Assembly: GCF_051020955.1 (NCBI RefSeq)
Contig: NW_027476331.1
Coordinates: forward strand, 243,274 to 307,273
From: Megalopta genalis
Taxonomy: Eukaryota; Arthropoda; Insecta; Hymenoptera; Halictidae
Direction: 5' to 3'
Length of the DNA stretch: 64,000 nt
Positions 14,801 to 29,940 of the stretch are shown piece by piece. The notes under the pieces were generated by a model, which did not search any database, was not told the DNA's origin, and saw only the letters and a program-made list of their open reading frames with translations. The translations under genes and the position numbers were made by a program. Numbering within the stretch: the stretch's first letter is position 1; each line of letters starts with the position of its first letter.

Positions 14801-17800
14801 GCTAAATCATGTATGTCACAAGTGTTTGAAGCTAAATCATTTGTTTTGCATGGAATCGAAGATTACCCTTCTTCTTCGCACTGATTTGAAGCAAAATCAT
14901 GTGTTTAGCATGGATTTGAAGCTAACTCGTTGTTTCGCATGCAGTTGAAGCTAAATCATGTATATCACAAGTATTTGGAGCTAAACCATTTGTTTCGCAT
15001 GGATTTGAAACAACGCCTTCTACTTCGCATTGATTTGATGCTAAATAATTTGTTTCGCTTGGAATTGAAGCTAAGCCTTCTACTTCACGTCGATTTGACG
15101 TTAAATCATATTTTTCACTGGATTTGAAGCTAACTCGTTTGTTTCGCATGCTGTTGAAGCTAAATCATGTATATCACAAGTATTTTAATCTGAACCGTTT
15201 GTTTCGCATGGATTCGAAGATCAGACTTCTGCTTCGCATTGATTTGAAGCTAAATCATGTGTTTCACATGGATTTGAAGCTTACTCGTTTGTTTTGCATG
15301 CAGTTGAAGCTATATCATGTATATCGCAAGTGTTTGAAGCTAACCCGTTTGATTCGCATGGATTTGATGATAAGCCTTCTACTTCGCATTGATTTGAAGC
15401 TAAATCATGTGGTTCGCATGGATTGGAAGCTTACTCGTTTGTTTTGCTTGCAGTTGAAGCTAAATCATGTATAACACAAGTGTTTGAAGCTAACCCGTTT
15501 GATTCTCATGGATTTGATGATAAGCCTTCTACTTCGCATTGATTTGAAGCTAAATCATGTGGTTCGCATGGATTGGAAGCAAACTCATTTGCTTCGCCTG
15601 CATTTGAAGCTATACCACTTATATCGCAATTATCTGAAGATTATTGATTTGTTTCTTATTAACTTGAAGCTAAGCCTTCTACTTCGCATTGATTTGAAGC
15701 TAAATCATGTGTTTCGCATGGATTTGTAGCTAACTCGTTTGTTTCACATGCAGTTGAAGCTAAATCATGTATATCACAAGTATTTGGAGCTAAACCATTT
15801 GTTTCGCAAGGATTTGAAACAACACCTTCTACTTCGCATTGATTTGAAGCTAAATAATTTGTTTCGCTTGGATTTGAAGCTAAGACTTCTACTTCACGTC
15901 GATTTGACGTTAAATCATATTTTTCACTGGATTTGAAGCTAACTCGTTTGTTTCGCATGCTGTTGAAGCTAAATCATGTATATCACAAGTATTTTAATCT
16001 GAACCGTTTGTTTCGCATGGATTCGAAGATCAGACTTCTGCTTCGCATTGATTTGAAGCTAAATCATGTGTTTCGCATGGATTTGAAGCTTACTCGTTTG
16101 TTTTGCATGCAGTTGAAGCTAAATCATGTATAACACAAGTGTTTGAAGCTAACCCGTTTGATTCGCATGGATTTGATGATAAGCCTTCTACTTCGCATTG
16201 ATTTGAAGCTAAATCATGTGGTTCGCATGGATTGGAAGCAAACTCTTTTGCTTCGCCTGCATTTGAAGCTATACCACTTATATCGCAATTATCTGAAGAT
16301 TATTGATTTGTTTCTTATTAACTTGAAGCTAAGCCTTCTACTTCGCATTGATTTGAAGCTAAATCATGTGTTTCGCATGGATTTGAAGCTAACTCGTTTG
16401 TTTCGCATGCAGTTGAAGCTAAATCATGTATATCACAAGTATTTGAATCTAAATATTTGTTTCGCATGGATTCGAAGATCAGCCTTCTGCTTCGGATTGA
16501 CTTGCAGCTAAATCATGTGTTTAGCATGGATTTGAAGCTAACTCGTTTGCTTCGCATGCAGTTGAAGCTAAATCATGTATATCACAAGTATTTGGAGCTA
16601 AACCATTTGTTTCGCATGGATTTGATGATAAGCCTTCTACTTCGCATTGATTTGAAGCTAAATCATGTGGTTCGCATGGATTGGAAGCAAACTCATTTGC
16701 TTCGCCTGCATTTGAAGCTATATCGTTTATATCGCAAGTATATGAAGCTAAATAATTTGTGTCGCATGCATTTGATGCTAAGCCTTCAACTTCGCATTGA
16801 ATTGAACCTAAATCATGTGTTTCGCCTGGATTCGAAACAAACTCGTTTGTTTCGCATGCAGTTGAAGCTAAATGATGTATATCACAAGTATTTGAATCTA
16901 AACCATTTGTTTTGCATGGATACGAAGATAATCCTTCTAATTCGCATTGATTTGAATCTAAATCATGTTTTTCGCATGGATTTGATGCTAACTCGATTGT
17001 CTCGCATGCAGTTGAAACTAAATCATGTATATCACAAGTATTCGAAGCTAAACGATTTGTTTCGCATGGATTTGAAGATAAGCCTTCTACTTCGCATTGA
17101 TTTGAAGCTAAATCATGTTTTTCGCATGGTTTTTGAAGCTAACTCGTTTGTTTCGCATGCTATTGAAGCTAAATCATGTATGTCACAAGTGTTTGAAGCT
17201 AAATCATTTGTTTTGCATGGATTCGAAGATTACCCTACTTCTTCGCACTGATTTGCAGCTAAATCATGTGTTTAGCATGGATTTGAAGCTAACTCGTTTG
17301 TTTCTCATGCAGTTGAAGCTAAATCATGTATATCACAAGTATTTGGAGCTAAACCATTTGTTTCGCATGGATTTGAAACAACGCCTTCTACTTCGCATTG
17401 ATTTGATGCTAAATAATTTGTTTCGCTTGGAATTGAAGCTAAGCCTTCTACTTCACGTCGATTTGACATTAAATCATATTTTTCACTGGATTTGAAGCTT
17501 ACTCGTTTGTTTCGCATGCTGTTGAAGCTAAATCATGTATATCACAAGTATTTTAATCTGAACCGTTTGTTTCGCATGGATTCGAAGATCAGACTTCTGC
17601 TTCGCATTGATTTGAAGCTAAATCATGTGTTTAGCATGGATTTGAAGCTAACACGTTGTTTCGCATGCAGTTGAAGCTAAATCATGTATATCACAAGTAT
17701 TTGAAGCTAAACCATTTGTTTCGCAAGGATTCGAAGATCAGCCTTCTACTTCGCATTGATTTGAAGCTAAATCATGTGTTTCGCTTGGATTTCAAGCTAA

Positions 17801-18660
17801 CTCGTTTGTTTCGCATGTAATTGAAGCTAAATAATGTATCAAACAAGTATTTCAAGCTCAAGCATTTGTTTCGCATGGATTCGAAGATCAGCCATCTACC
17901 TCGTAATGATTTGAAGCTAAATCATGTGTTTCGCATGGATTTGAACTAACTCGTTTGTTTCGCATGCAGTTGAAGCTAAATCATGTATATCACAATTATT
18001 TGAAACTAAATCATTTGATTCGCATGGATTTGAAGATAAACCTTCTACTTCGCATTGATTTGAAGCTAAATCATGTGTTTCGCATGGATTTGAAGCTAAC
18101 TCGATTGTTTCGCATGCAGTTGAATGTAAATCTTGTATATCACAACTATTTGCAGCTGAACCATTTGCTACGCATGAATATTAAGCTAAACCATGTGTTA
18201 CGAATGAATTTGAAGCTAAATCATGTATTTCGCATGCATTTGAAGCTAACTCGTTTTCTTCGCCTGCATTTGATGCTAAATCATGTATATCACAGGTATT
18301 TGAAGCTAAACCATTTGTTTCGCATGGATTCGAAGATAAGCCTTCTACTTCGCATTGATTTGAGCTAAATCATTTGTTTCGCTTGCATTTGAAGCTAACT
18401 CGCTTGCTTCGCATGCAGTAGAAGCTAAATTATGTATATCACAATTATTTGAAGCTAAACCATTTGCTTCGCATGAATATTAAGCTAAATCACGAGTTTC
18501 GCACGGATTTGAAACTAACTCGGTTGTTTCGCCTGCATTTGAATCTAAATCATGTATATCACAAGTATTTGAACCTAAATCATTAGTTTTGCATGGATTC
18601 GAAGACAAGCCTTCTACTTCGGATTGATTTCAAGCTAAATCATGTGTTTCGCATGCATTT

Positions 18661-19090
18661 GAAGCTAACTCGATTGTTTCACATGCAGTTGAAGGTAAAT
18701 CATGTACATCACAATTATTTGATGCTAAACCATTTGTTTCGCATGAATTTGAAGCTAAACCATCTACATCGCATTGATTTGTAGCTAAATCAAGTGTTTC
18801 GCTCGTATTTGAAGCTAGTTCGTTTGTTTCGCATGCAGTTGAAGCTAAATCATGTATATCACAAGAATTTGAAGCAAAACCATTTGATTCCCATGGATTT
18901 GATGCTAAGCCTTCTACTTCGCATTGATTTGAATCGAAATCATGTGTTTCGCTTGGATTTGAAGCTAACTCGTTTGTTCCACATGCAGTTGAAGCTAAAT
19001 CATGTATATCACAAGCATTTGAAGCTATACCATTTGTTTCGCCTGGATTTGAAGCTAAGCCTTCTACTTCGCATTGATTTGAAGTTAAAT
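18661..19090. repeat. Dispersed intra-array duplicate, copy 1
   Basis: About 430 bp match 22292-22721 at a constant offset of 3631 bp. Both share rare variants such as GTTGAAGGTAAATCATGTAC, CATCTACATCGCATTGATTTG and CTCGTATTTGAAGCTAGTTCG. Immediately upstream (around 18121-18240) the match continues at a different offset, about 4050. The duplicated region is therefore a mosaic and not one clean copy. Confidence 0.8.
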
Positions 19091-20386
19091 CATGCATTTC
19101 GCATGGATTCGAAGCTAACTCGTTTGATTCGCTTGCTGTTGAAGCAAAATCACGCATATCACAAGTATTTGTAACTAAACCATTTGTTTCGCATGGATTC
19201 GAAGATCTGTCTTCTAGTTCGCACTGATTTGAAGCTAAATCACGTGTTTCGCATAGATTAGAAGCTAACTCGTTTTTTTCGCCTGCATTTGAAGCTAGAT
19301 CACTTATATCGTAAGTATCTGAAGCTAAATCATTTGTTTATCATGGATTTGAAGCTAAACCATCAACATCGCATTAATATGAAGCTAAATCATGTGATTC
19401 GCTTGGATTTGAAGCTAACTCGTTTGTTCCACATGCAGTTGAAGCTAAATCATGTATATCACAAGTATTTGAAGCTGAACCATTTGTTACGCTTGGATTT
19501 GAAACCACGCCGTCTACTTCGCATTGATTTGAAGCTGAATCATGTGTTTCGCTTGTATTTGAAGATAACTCGTTTCTTTCGCATGTAGTTGAAGCTAAAT
19601 CATGTATATCACAAGCATTTGAAACTAAACCATTTGATTCTCACGTATTTGAAACTGAGCCTTCTACTTCGCATTGATTTGAAGCTGAATCATGTGTTTC
19701 GCTTGCATTTGAAGCTAACTCGTTTGTTTCCCATAGATTTGAAGCTAAATCATGTGTTTCGCATGGATTTGAAGCTACCTCGTTTGTTTCGCCTGCATTT
19801 GAAGCTACATTACTTCTATTCGAAAGTATTTGATGATAAATCATTCGCTCCGCATGGATTTGAAGCTAATCCTTCAACTTCGCATTCATTTGAAGCTAAA
19901 TCATGCGTTTCGCATGGATTTGAAGCTATATCACTTATATTCGCAAGTATTTGAAGGTCAATCATTCGTTTCGCATGGATTTGAAGCTAATCCTTCTACT
20001 TCGGATTGTTTTGAAGCTAAAACATGTGTTTCGCATGCATTTGTAGCTAACTCGTTTGTTTCGCACGCAGTTGACGCTAAATCGTGTATATCACGATTAT
20101 TTGAAGCTATTCCATTTGATTCGCATGGATTTGAAACGAAGCCTTCTGCTTCGCATTGAGTTGAAGCTAAAACATGCATCTCGCATGGATTTGAAGCTAA
20201 CTCGTTTTTTTTCGCCTGCATTTGGAGCTATATCACTTATATTCGCAAGTATTTGAAGGCCAATCATTCGTTTCGCATGGATTTGAAGCTAATCCTTCTA
20301 CTTCGCATTCATTTGAAGCTAAATCATGCGTTTCGCACGGATTTGTAGCTAACTCGTTTGATTCGCCAGCATTTCAAGCTATGTCA

Positions 20387-20586
20387 CTTATATGGCAAGT
20401 GTTTGAAGGTAAATCATTTGTGTCGCATGGGTTTGAAGCTAAGCCTTCTACTTCGGATGGATTTGAAGCTAAATCATGCGTTTCGCTTGGATTTAAAACT
20501 AACTTGTTTGTTTCGCATGCAGTTGAAACTAAATCATGTATATCACAAGTATTTGAAGCTGAACCATTTGTTTCGCATGAATATTA
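20387..20586. repeat. Dispersed satellite segment (600-bp spaced), copy 1
   Basis: It contains the unusual units ATGGCAAGTGTTTGAAGG, GTGTCGCATGGGTTTGAAGC and CTTCGGATGGATTTGAAGC. The same run recurs at about 20987 (600 bp later) and about 26645. Only a few substitutions separate the copies, such as GCAGTTGAAAC here against GCAATTGAAAC in the others. Confidence 0.72.
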
Positions 20587-20986
20587 AGCTAAACCATGTG
20601 TTTCGAATGAATTTGAAGCTAAATCATGTGTTTCGCAGGGATTCGAAGCTAACTCGTTTGTTTCGCCTGCATTTGAAGCTAAATCATGTACGTGACAAGT
20701 ATATGCAGCTAAACCATTTGATTCGCATGGATTTGAAACTAAGCCATCTACTTCGCATTGATTTGAAGCTAAATCATGTGTTTCGCTTGGATTTGAAGAT
20801 AACTCGTTCGATTCGCATGCAGTTGAAGCTAAATCATGTAAATCACAATTATTTGAAGCTAAACCATTAGTTTCGCATGGTTTTGTATCTAAGCCTTCTA
20901 CTTCGCATTGAGTTGAAGCTAAATCATGCATTTCGCATGGATTTGAAGCTAACTCGTTTGATTGGCCTGCATTTGAAGCTATGTCA

Positions 20987-21186
20987 CTTATATGGCAAGT
21001 GTTTGAAGGTAAATCATTTGTGTCGCATGGGTTTGAAGCTAAGCCTTCTACTTCGGATGGATTTGAAGCTAAATCATGCGTTTCGCTTGGATTTAAAACT
21101 AACTTGTTTGTTTCGCATGCAATTGAAACTAAATCATGTATATCACAAGTATTTGAAGCAAAACCATTTGTTTCGCATGAATATTA
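20987..21186. repeat. Dispersed satellite segment (600-bp spaced), copy 2
   Basis: Second copy of the segment at 20387. It shares GCAATTGAAAC and GAAGCAAAACC with the third copy near 26645-26840, so these two are the closest relatives despite lying 5.6 kb apart. Confidence 0.72.
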
Positions 21187-22291
21187 AGCTGAACCATGTG
21201 TTTCGAATGAATTTGAAGCTAAATCATGCATTTCGCATGGATTCGAAGCTAACTCATTTGATTCGCTCGCTGATGAAGCAAAATGACGCATATCACAAGT
21301 ATTTGTAACTAAACCATTTGTTTCGCATGGATTCGAAGATCTGTCTCCTAGTTCGCATTGATTTGAAGCTAAATCACGTGTTTCGCATAGATTAGAAGCT
21401 AACTCGTTTTTTTCGCCTGCATTTGAAGTTATATCACTTATATCGTAAGCATCTGAAGCTAAATCATTTGTTTATCATGGATTTGAAGCTAAACCATCAA
21501 CATCGCATTAATTTGAAGCTAAATCATGTGATTCGCTTGGATTTGAAGCTAACTCGTTTGTTCCACATGCAGTTGAAGCTAAATCATGTATATCACAAGT
21601 ATTTGAAGCTGAACCATTTGTTACGCATGGATTTGAAACCACGCCGTCTACTTCGCATTGATTTGAAGCTGAATCATGTGTTTCGCTTGTATTTGAAGAT
21701 AACTCGTTTCTTTCGCATGGAGTTGAAGCTAAATCATGTATATCACAAGCATTTGAAACTAAACCATTTGATTCGCACGGATTTGAAGCTAAGCCTTCTA
21801 CTTCGCATTGATTTGAAGTTAAATCATATCTATCGCATGGATTCGAAGCTAACTCGTTTGATTCGCTTGCTGTTGAAGCAAAATCACGCATATCACAAGT
21901 ATTTGAAACTAAACCATTTGTTTCGCATGGATTCGATCTGCCTTCTAGTTCGCATTGATTTGAAGCTGAATCACGTGTTTCGCATAGATTAGAAGCTAAC
22001 TCGTTTGTTTCGCATTCATTTGAAGCTATATCACTTCTATCACAAGTATTTGAAGCTAAATCATGTGTTTCGCATGTATTTGAAGACAAGCCTTCTACTT
22101 CGCATTGATTTCAAGCTAAATCATGTGTTTCGCATGCATTTGAAGCTAACTCGATTGTTTCGCATGCAGTTGAATGTAAATCATGTATATCACAACTATT
22201 TGCAGCTGAACCATTTGCTACGCATGAATATTAAGCTAAACCATGTGTTACGAATGAATTTGAAGCTAAATCATGTATTTCGCATGCATTT

Positions 22292-22721
22292 GAAGCTAAC
22301 TCGATTGTTTCACATGCAGTTGAAGGTAAATCATGTACATCACAATTATTTGATGCTAAACCATTTGTTTCGCATGAATTTGAAGCTAAACCATCTACAT
22401 CGCATTGATTTGTAGCTAAATCAAGTGTTTCGCTCGTATTTGAAGCTAGTTCGTTTGTTTCGCATGCAGTTGAAGCTAAATCATGTATATCACAAGAATT
22501 TGAAGCAAAACCATTTGATTCCCATGGATTTGATGCTAAGCCTTCTACTTCGCATTGATTTGAATCGAAATCATGTGTTTCGCTTGGATTTGAAGCTAAC
22601 TCGTTTGTTCCACATGCAGTTGAAGCTAAATCATGTATATCACAAGCATTTGAAGCTATACCATTTGTTTCGCCTGGATTTGAAGCTAAGCCTTCTACTT
22701 CGCATTGATTTGAAGTTAAAT
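22292..22721. repeat. Dispersed intra-array duplicate, copy 2
   Basis: Partner of 18661-19090. The match ends after GAAGTTAAATCATG, where this copy goes on to TGTTACGCTTGG and the other to CATTTCGCATGG. Confidence 0.8.
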
Positions 22722-25700
22722 CATGTGTTACGCTTGGATTTGAAGCTCACTCGTTTGTTTCGCCTGCATTTGAAGCTTAATCATGTATAGCACAAGTATT
22801 TGAATGTAAACCATTTGTTTTGAACCTAAATCATGTGTTTCGCTTGGATTTGAAGCTAACTCGTTTGTTTCGCCTGCATTTGAAACTATATCACTTATAT
22901 CGCAAGCATTTGAAGCTAAATCGATCGTTTAGCATGGATTTGAAGCTAAGCCTTCTACTTCGCATTGATTTGAATCTGAATCATGTGTTTCGCTTGGATT
23001 TGAAGCTAACTCGTTGGTTTTGCATGCAGTTGAAGCAAAATCATGCATATCACAAGTATTTGAAACTAAACCATTTGATTCGCATCGATTCGAAGATCAG
23101 CCTTCTACATCGCATTGATTTAAAGCTAAATCATGTGTTTAGCATGGGTTTGAAGCTAACTCGATTATTTCGCTTGCAGTTGAAGCTATATTATGTATAT
23201 CACAAGTATGTGAAGCTAAAACATTTGATTCGCATGGATTTGAAGCTAAGCCTTCTACTTCGCATTGCTTTGAAGCTAAATCATGTGATTCGCATCGATT
23301 TGAAGCTAAGCCTTCTACTTCGCATTGATTTGAAGCTAAATCATGTGATTCGCATGGATTTGAAGCTAAGCCTTGTACTTCGCATTGATTTGAAGCTAAA
23401 TCATGTGTTTCGCATGGATTTGATGCTAAATCATGTGTTTAGAATGGATTTGAAGTTACCTCGTTTCCTTCCCAAGCAGTTGAAACTAAATCATGTATAT
23501 CATAAGTATTTGAAGCTGAAGAACTTGATACGCAAGGATTTCAAACTAAGCCTTCTACTTCGCATTGATTTGAAGGTAAGTCATGCCTTTTGCATGGATT
23601 TAATGCTAACTCGTTTGTTTCGCCTGCATTTGAAGCTATATCAGTGATATTCGCAAGTATTTGAAGCTAAATCATTCGTTTCGCTGGATTTGAAGCTAAG
23701 CCTTCTACTTCGCATTGATTTGATTCTAAATCATGTGTTTAGCTTGGATTTGAAGCTAACTCGTTGGTTTTGCATGAAGTTGAATCTAAATCATGTATAT
23801 CACAAGTATTTGAAGCTGAACCATTTGTTTCACATAGATTTGAAGCTAAGCATTCTACTTCATATTGATTGGAAATTAAATCATGTGTTTCGCATGGATT
23901 TGAAGCTAACCCGTTTGTGTCGCCTGCATTTGAAGCTATATCATGTATATCACAAGTATTTGAATCTGAACCATTTGATTCCCATGAATAGTACGCTAAA
24001 CCATGTCTTTCGAATTAATTTGAAGCTAAATCATGTGTTTTGAATGGATTTGAAGCTAACTCGTTTGTTTCGCATGCATTTGAAGCTAAATCATGTATAT
24101 CACATATAATTGAAGCTAAACCATTTGTTTCGCATGGATTCGAAGATAAGCCTTCTACTTCGCATTGATTTGAAGCTAAATCATGTCTATCGCTAGGATT
24201 TGAAGCTAACTCGTTTGTTTCGCATACTGTTGAACGTAAATCATGTATAACACATGTATTTGAGCCTGAGCCATTTGTTTCGCATGGATTCGAAGATCAG
24301 CCTCCTAATTCGCGTTTATTTGAAGCTAAATCATGTGTTTCGCATGGATTTGAAGCTAAGTCGTTAGTTTCGCATGCAGTTGAAGCTAAATCATGTATAT
24401 CATAAGTATTTGAAGCTAAAGAACTTTATTCGCATGGATTTCAAACTAAGCCTTCTACTTCGCATTGATTTGAAGCGAAATCATGTGTTTCGCATGAATT
24501 CAAGCTAACTCGTTTGTTTCGCATGCAATTGAAGCTAAATAATGTATCAAACAAGTATTTGAAGCTAAACCATTTGTTTCGCATGGATTCGAAGATCAGC
24601 CATCTACCTCGTATTGATTTAAAGCTAAATCATGTGTTTCGCATGGATTTGAAGCTAACTCGTTTGTATCGCATGCAGTTGAAGCTAAATCATGTATATC
24701 ACAATTATTTGAAGCTAAACCACTTGATTCGCATGGATTTCAAAATAAGCCTTCTACTTCGCATTGATTTGAAGTTAAATCATATGTTTCGCATGGATTT
24801 GAAGCGAATCGTTTGTATCGCATGCAGTTGAAGCTAAATCATGTATATCACAAGTATTTGAAGCTAAACCATTTGATTCGCACGAATATCTGGCTAAACC
24901 ATGTGTTTGGAATGAATTTGAAGCTAAATCATGTGTTTCGCATAGATTTGAAGCTAACTCGTTTGTTTCGCATGCATTTGAAGCTAAATCATGTATATCA
25001 CATATAATTGAAGCTAAACCATTTGTTTTGCATGGATTCGAAGATAAGCCTTCTACTTCGCATTGATTGTAATCTAAATCATGTGTTTCGCATGGATTTG
25101 AAGCTAACTCGTTCGTTTCGCATGCAGTTGAAGATAAATCATGTATATCACAGGCATTTGAAGCTAAACCATTTGTTTCGCATGGATTCGAAGATAAGCC
25201 TTCTAAATCGCATTGATTTCAAGCTAAATCATATGTTTCGCATAGATTTGAAGCTAACTCGCTAGTTTTGCATGCTGTTGAAGCTTATTCATGTATATCA
25301 CAAGTATTTGAAGCTAAACCATTTGTTTCGCAAGGATTCGAAGATCAGCTTTCTACTTCGCATTGATAAGAAGCTAACTCATGTGTATCGCATGGATTTG
25401 AAGCTAACTCGTTTGTTTCGCATGCAGTTGAAGATAAATCATGTGTATCACAGGTATTTCAAGCTAAACCATTTGATTCGCATGGATTTGAAGATAAGCC
25501 ATCTACTTCGCATTGATTTTAATCTAAATCATGTGTTTCGCATGGATTTGAAGCTAACTCGTTCGTTTCGCATGCAGTTGAAGATAAATCATGTATATCA
25601 CAGGCATTTGAAGCTAAACCATTTGTTTCGCATGGATTCGAAGATAAGCCTTCTAAATCGCATTGATTTCAAGCTAAATCATATGTTTTGCATGGATTTG

Positions 25701-28700
25701 AAGATAACTCGTTCGTTTCGCTTGCATTTGAAGCTAAATCATGCACATCAGAAGTATTTGAAGCTGAACCACTTGTTTCGCATGGATTTGAAGATACGCC
25801 TTCTACTTCGCATTGATTTGAAGCTAAATCATGTGTTTCGCTTGGATTTCAAGCTAACTCGTTTGTTTCACATGCAATTGAAGCTAAATCATGTATATCA
25901 CAATTATTTGAAGCTAAACCATTTGATTCGCATGGATTTCAAAATAAGCTTTCAAATTCGCATTGATTTTAATCTAAATCTGTTTCGGATGGATTTAAAG
26001 CTATCTCGTTTGTTTCGCATGCAGTTGAAGATAAATCATGTATATCACAGGTATTTGAAGCTAAACCATTTGTTTCGCATGGATTCGAAGATCAGCCATC
26101 TACCTCGTATTGATTTGAAGCTAAATCATGTGTTTCGCATGGATTTGAAGCTAACTCGTTCGTTTCGCATGCATTTGAAGCTAAATCATGCACATCACAA
26201 GTATTTGAAGCTGTATCACTGGTTTCGCATGGATTTGAATATAAGCCTTCTACTTCGCATTGATTTGAAGCTAAATCATGTGTTTCGCTTGGATTTGACG
26301 ATAACTCGTTCGATTCGCATGCAGTTGAAGCTAAATCATGTAAATCACAATTATTTGAAGCTAAACCATTAGTTTCGCATGGTTTTGTATCTAAGCCTTC
26401 TACTTCGCATTGAGTTGAAGCTAAATCATGCATTTTGCATGGATTTGAAGTTAACTCGTTTGATTGGCCTGCATTTGAAGCTATATCACTTATATTCGCA
26501 AGTATTTGAAGTTCAATCATTCGTTTCGCAAGGATTTGAAGCTAATCCTTCTACTTCGGATTGTTTTGAAGCTAAATCATGTGTTTCGCATGGATTTGTA
26601 GCTAACTCGTTTGATTCGCCTGCATTTGAAGCTATATCACTTACATGGCAAGTGTTTGAAGCTAAATCATTTGTGTCGCATGGGTTTGAAGCTAAGCCTT
26701 CTACTTCGGATGGATTTGAAGCTAAATCATGCGTTTCGCTTGGATTTAAAACTAACTTGTTTGTTTCGCATGCAATTGAAACTAAATCATGTATATCACA
26801 AGTATTTGAAGCAAAACCATTTGTTTCGCATGAATATTAAGCTGAACCATGTGTTTCGAATGAATTTGAAGCTAAATCATGCATTTCGCATGGATTCGAA
26901 GCTAACTCATTTGATTCGCTCGCTGATGAAGCAAAATCACGCATATCACAAGTATTTGTAACTAAACCATTTGTTTCGCATGGATTCGAAGATCTGTCTT
27001 CTAGTTCGCATTGATTTGAAGCTAAATCACGTGTTTCGCATAGATTAGAAGCTAACTCGTTTTTTTCGCCTGCATTTGAAGTTATATCACTTATATCGTA
27101 AGCATCTGAAGCTAAATCATTTGTTTATCATGGATTTGAAGCTAAATCATCAACATCGCATTAATTTGAAGCTAAATCATGTGATTCGCTTGGATTTGAA
27201 GCTAACTCGTTTGTTCCACATGCAGTTGAAGCTAAATCATGTATATCACAAGTATTTGAAACTAAACCATTTGTTTCGCATGGATTCGATCTGCCTTCTA
27301 GTTCGCATTGATTTGAAGCTGAATCACGTGTTTCGCATAGATTAGAAGCTAACTCGTTTGTTTCGCATGCAATTGAAGCTAAATCATGTATATCACAATT
27401 ATTTGAAGCTAAACCATTTGATTCGCATGGATTTCAAAATAAGCCTTCTACTTCGCATTGATTTTAATCTAAATCATCTGTTTCGGATGGATTTAAAGCT
27501 ATCTCGCTTTTTTCGCATGCAGTTGAAGATAAATCATGTATATCACAGGTATTTGAAGCTAAACCATTTGTTTCGCATGGATTCGAATATAAGCCTTCTA
27601 AATCGCACTGATGTCAAGCTAAATCATATGTTTCGCATAGATTTGAAGCTAACTCGCTAATTTTGCATGCTGTTGAAGCTTATTCATGTATATCACAAGT
27701 ATTTGAAGCTAAACCATTTGTTTCGTAAGGATTCGAAGATCAGCCTTCCACTTCGCATTGATAAGAAGCTAACTCATGTGTTTCGCATGGATTTGAAGCT
27801 AACTCGTTAGTTTTGCATGCTGTTGAAGCTAAATCATGTATATCACAAGTATTTGAAGCTAAACCATTTGTTTCGCAAGGATTCGAAGATCAGCCTTCTA
27901 CTTCGCATTGATAAGAAGCAAAATCATGTGTTTCGCATGGATTTGAAGCTAACTCGCTAGTTTTGCATGCTGTTGAAGTTTATTCATGTACATCACAAGT
28001 ATTTGAAGCTAAACCATTTGTTTCGCAAGGATTCGAAGATCAGCCTACTACTTCGCATTGATTTGAAGCTAAATCATGTGTTCCGCATGGATTTCAAGAT
28101 AACTCGTCTGTTTCGCATGCAGTTGAAGCTATATTACTTATATTCGCAAGCATTTGAAGCCGAATCATTCGGTTCGCAAGGATTTGAAGCTAAGCCTTCT
28201 ACTTCGCATTGATTTGATGCTAAATTATGTGTTTCGCATGGATTTGAAGCTAAATTATGTGTTTCGATTGGATTTGACGCTAACTGGTTTGTTTCGCATG
28301 CAGTTGAAGCTAAATTACGTATATCACAAGTATTTGAAACTTAATTATTCAGTTCGCATGGATTTGAAGCTAAGCCTTCTACTTCGCATTGATTTGAAGT
28401 TAAATCATGTGTTACGCTTTGATTTGAAGCTCACTCGTTTGTTTCGCCTGCATTTGAAGCTTAATCATGTATATCACAAGTATTTGAAGGTAAACCATTT
28501 GTTTTGAAGCTAAATCACGTGTTTCACATGGATTTGAAGCTAAGCCTTCTACTTCGCATTGATTCGATGTTAAATCGTGTGTCCCCATGGGATTTGTAGC
28601 TAACTCGTTTGATTCGCATGCAGTTAAAGCTAAATCATTTTTATCATAAGTATTTGAAACTAAACCATTTGTTTCGCATTGATTTGAAGCTAAGCCTACT

Positions 28701-29940
28701 ACTGCGCATTGATTTGAAGTTAAATCATGTGTTTCTCTTGGATTTGAAGCTAACTCGCTTGATTCGCATGCAGTTGAAGCTAAATCATGTTTATCACAAG
28801 TATTTGAACATAAACCATTTGTTTCGCATGGATTTGAAGTTAAGCATTCTACGTCGCACTGATTTGAAGCTAAATCATGTGTTAAGCATGGATTTGAAGC
28901 TAACTCGTTTTTTTCGCATGCAGTTGAAGCTGAATTATGTATATCATAAGTATTTGTAGCTGAACCATTTGTTGCTCATGTATTTGAAGCTTCTACTTCG
29001 CATTGATTTGAAGCTAAATCATGTGATTCGCATGGATTTGAACCTCACTCGTTTGTTTCGCCTGCATTTGAACTAAATCATGTATATCACAAGTATATGA
29101 AGCTAAAGCATTTGTTTCGCATGGATTTGTAGATAAGCCTTCTACTTCACATTGATTTGAAGTTAAATCGTGTGTTTCGCATGGATTTGAAGCTAGCTCG
29201 TTTGTTTCGCATGCAGTTGAATCTAAATCATTTATATCCCAAGTATTTGGAGCTAAATCATTTGTTTCCCATTGACTTGAAGCTAAACCTTCTACATCGC
29301 ATTGATTTGATGCCAAATCATGTGTTTCGTATGAATGTGAAGCTAACTCGTTTGCTTCGCATGCATTTGAAGCTATATCGTTTATGTCGCAAGTATTTCA
29401 AACTAAATCGTTTGTTTCGCATGGATTTGAAGCTAACTCGCATGTTTCGCTTCCAGTAGAACCTAAATCATTTATATCGTAAGTAGTAGAAGCAAAATCG
29501 TTTGTTTCGAATGGATTCGAAGCTAAAACTTCCACTTCGCATTGATTTGAAGCTAAATCAGATGTTTCGCATGCATTTGAAGCTATATCTTCTATTCCGC
29601 AGTGATTCGAAGAGAAATCATGGGTTCCGCATGGGTTTGAAGCTAACTCGCTTGTTTCGCTTCCAGTTGCAGCTAAATCATATATATCGCAAGTATTTGG
29701 AGCTAAATCATTTGTTTCGCATGGATTTGAAGCTAAACCTTCTACTTCGCATTGACTTGAAGCTAAATCTCTTGTTTCGCATGCTGTTGAAGCTAAATCA
29801 TGTATGTCACAAATATTTGAAGCTGAACCATTTGTCGCTCATGTATTTGAAGCTTCTACTTCGCATTGATTTGAAGCTAAATCATGTGATTCGCATGGAT
29901 TTGAACCTCACTCGTTTGTATCGCCAGCATTTGAACTAAA

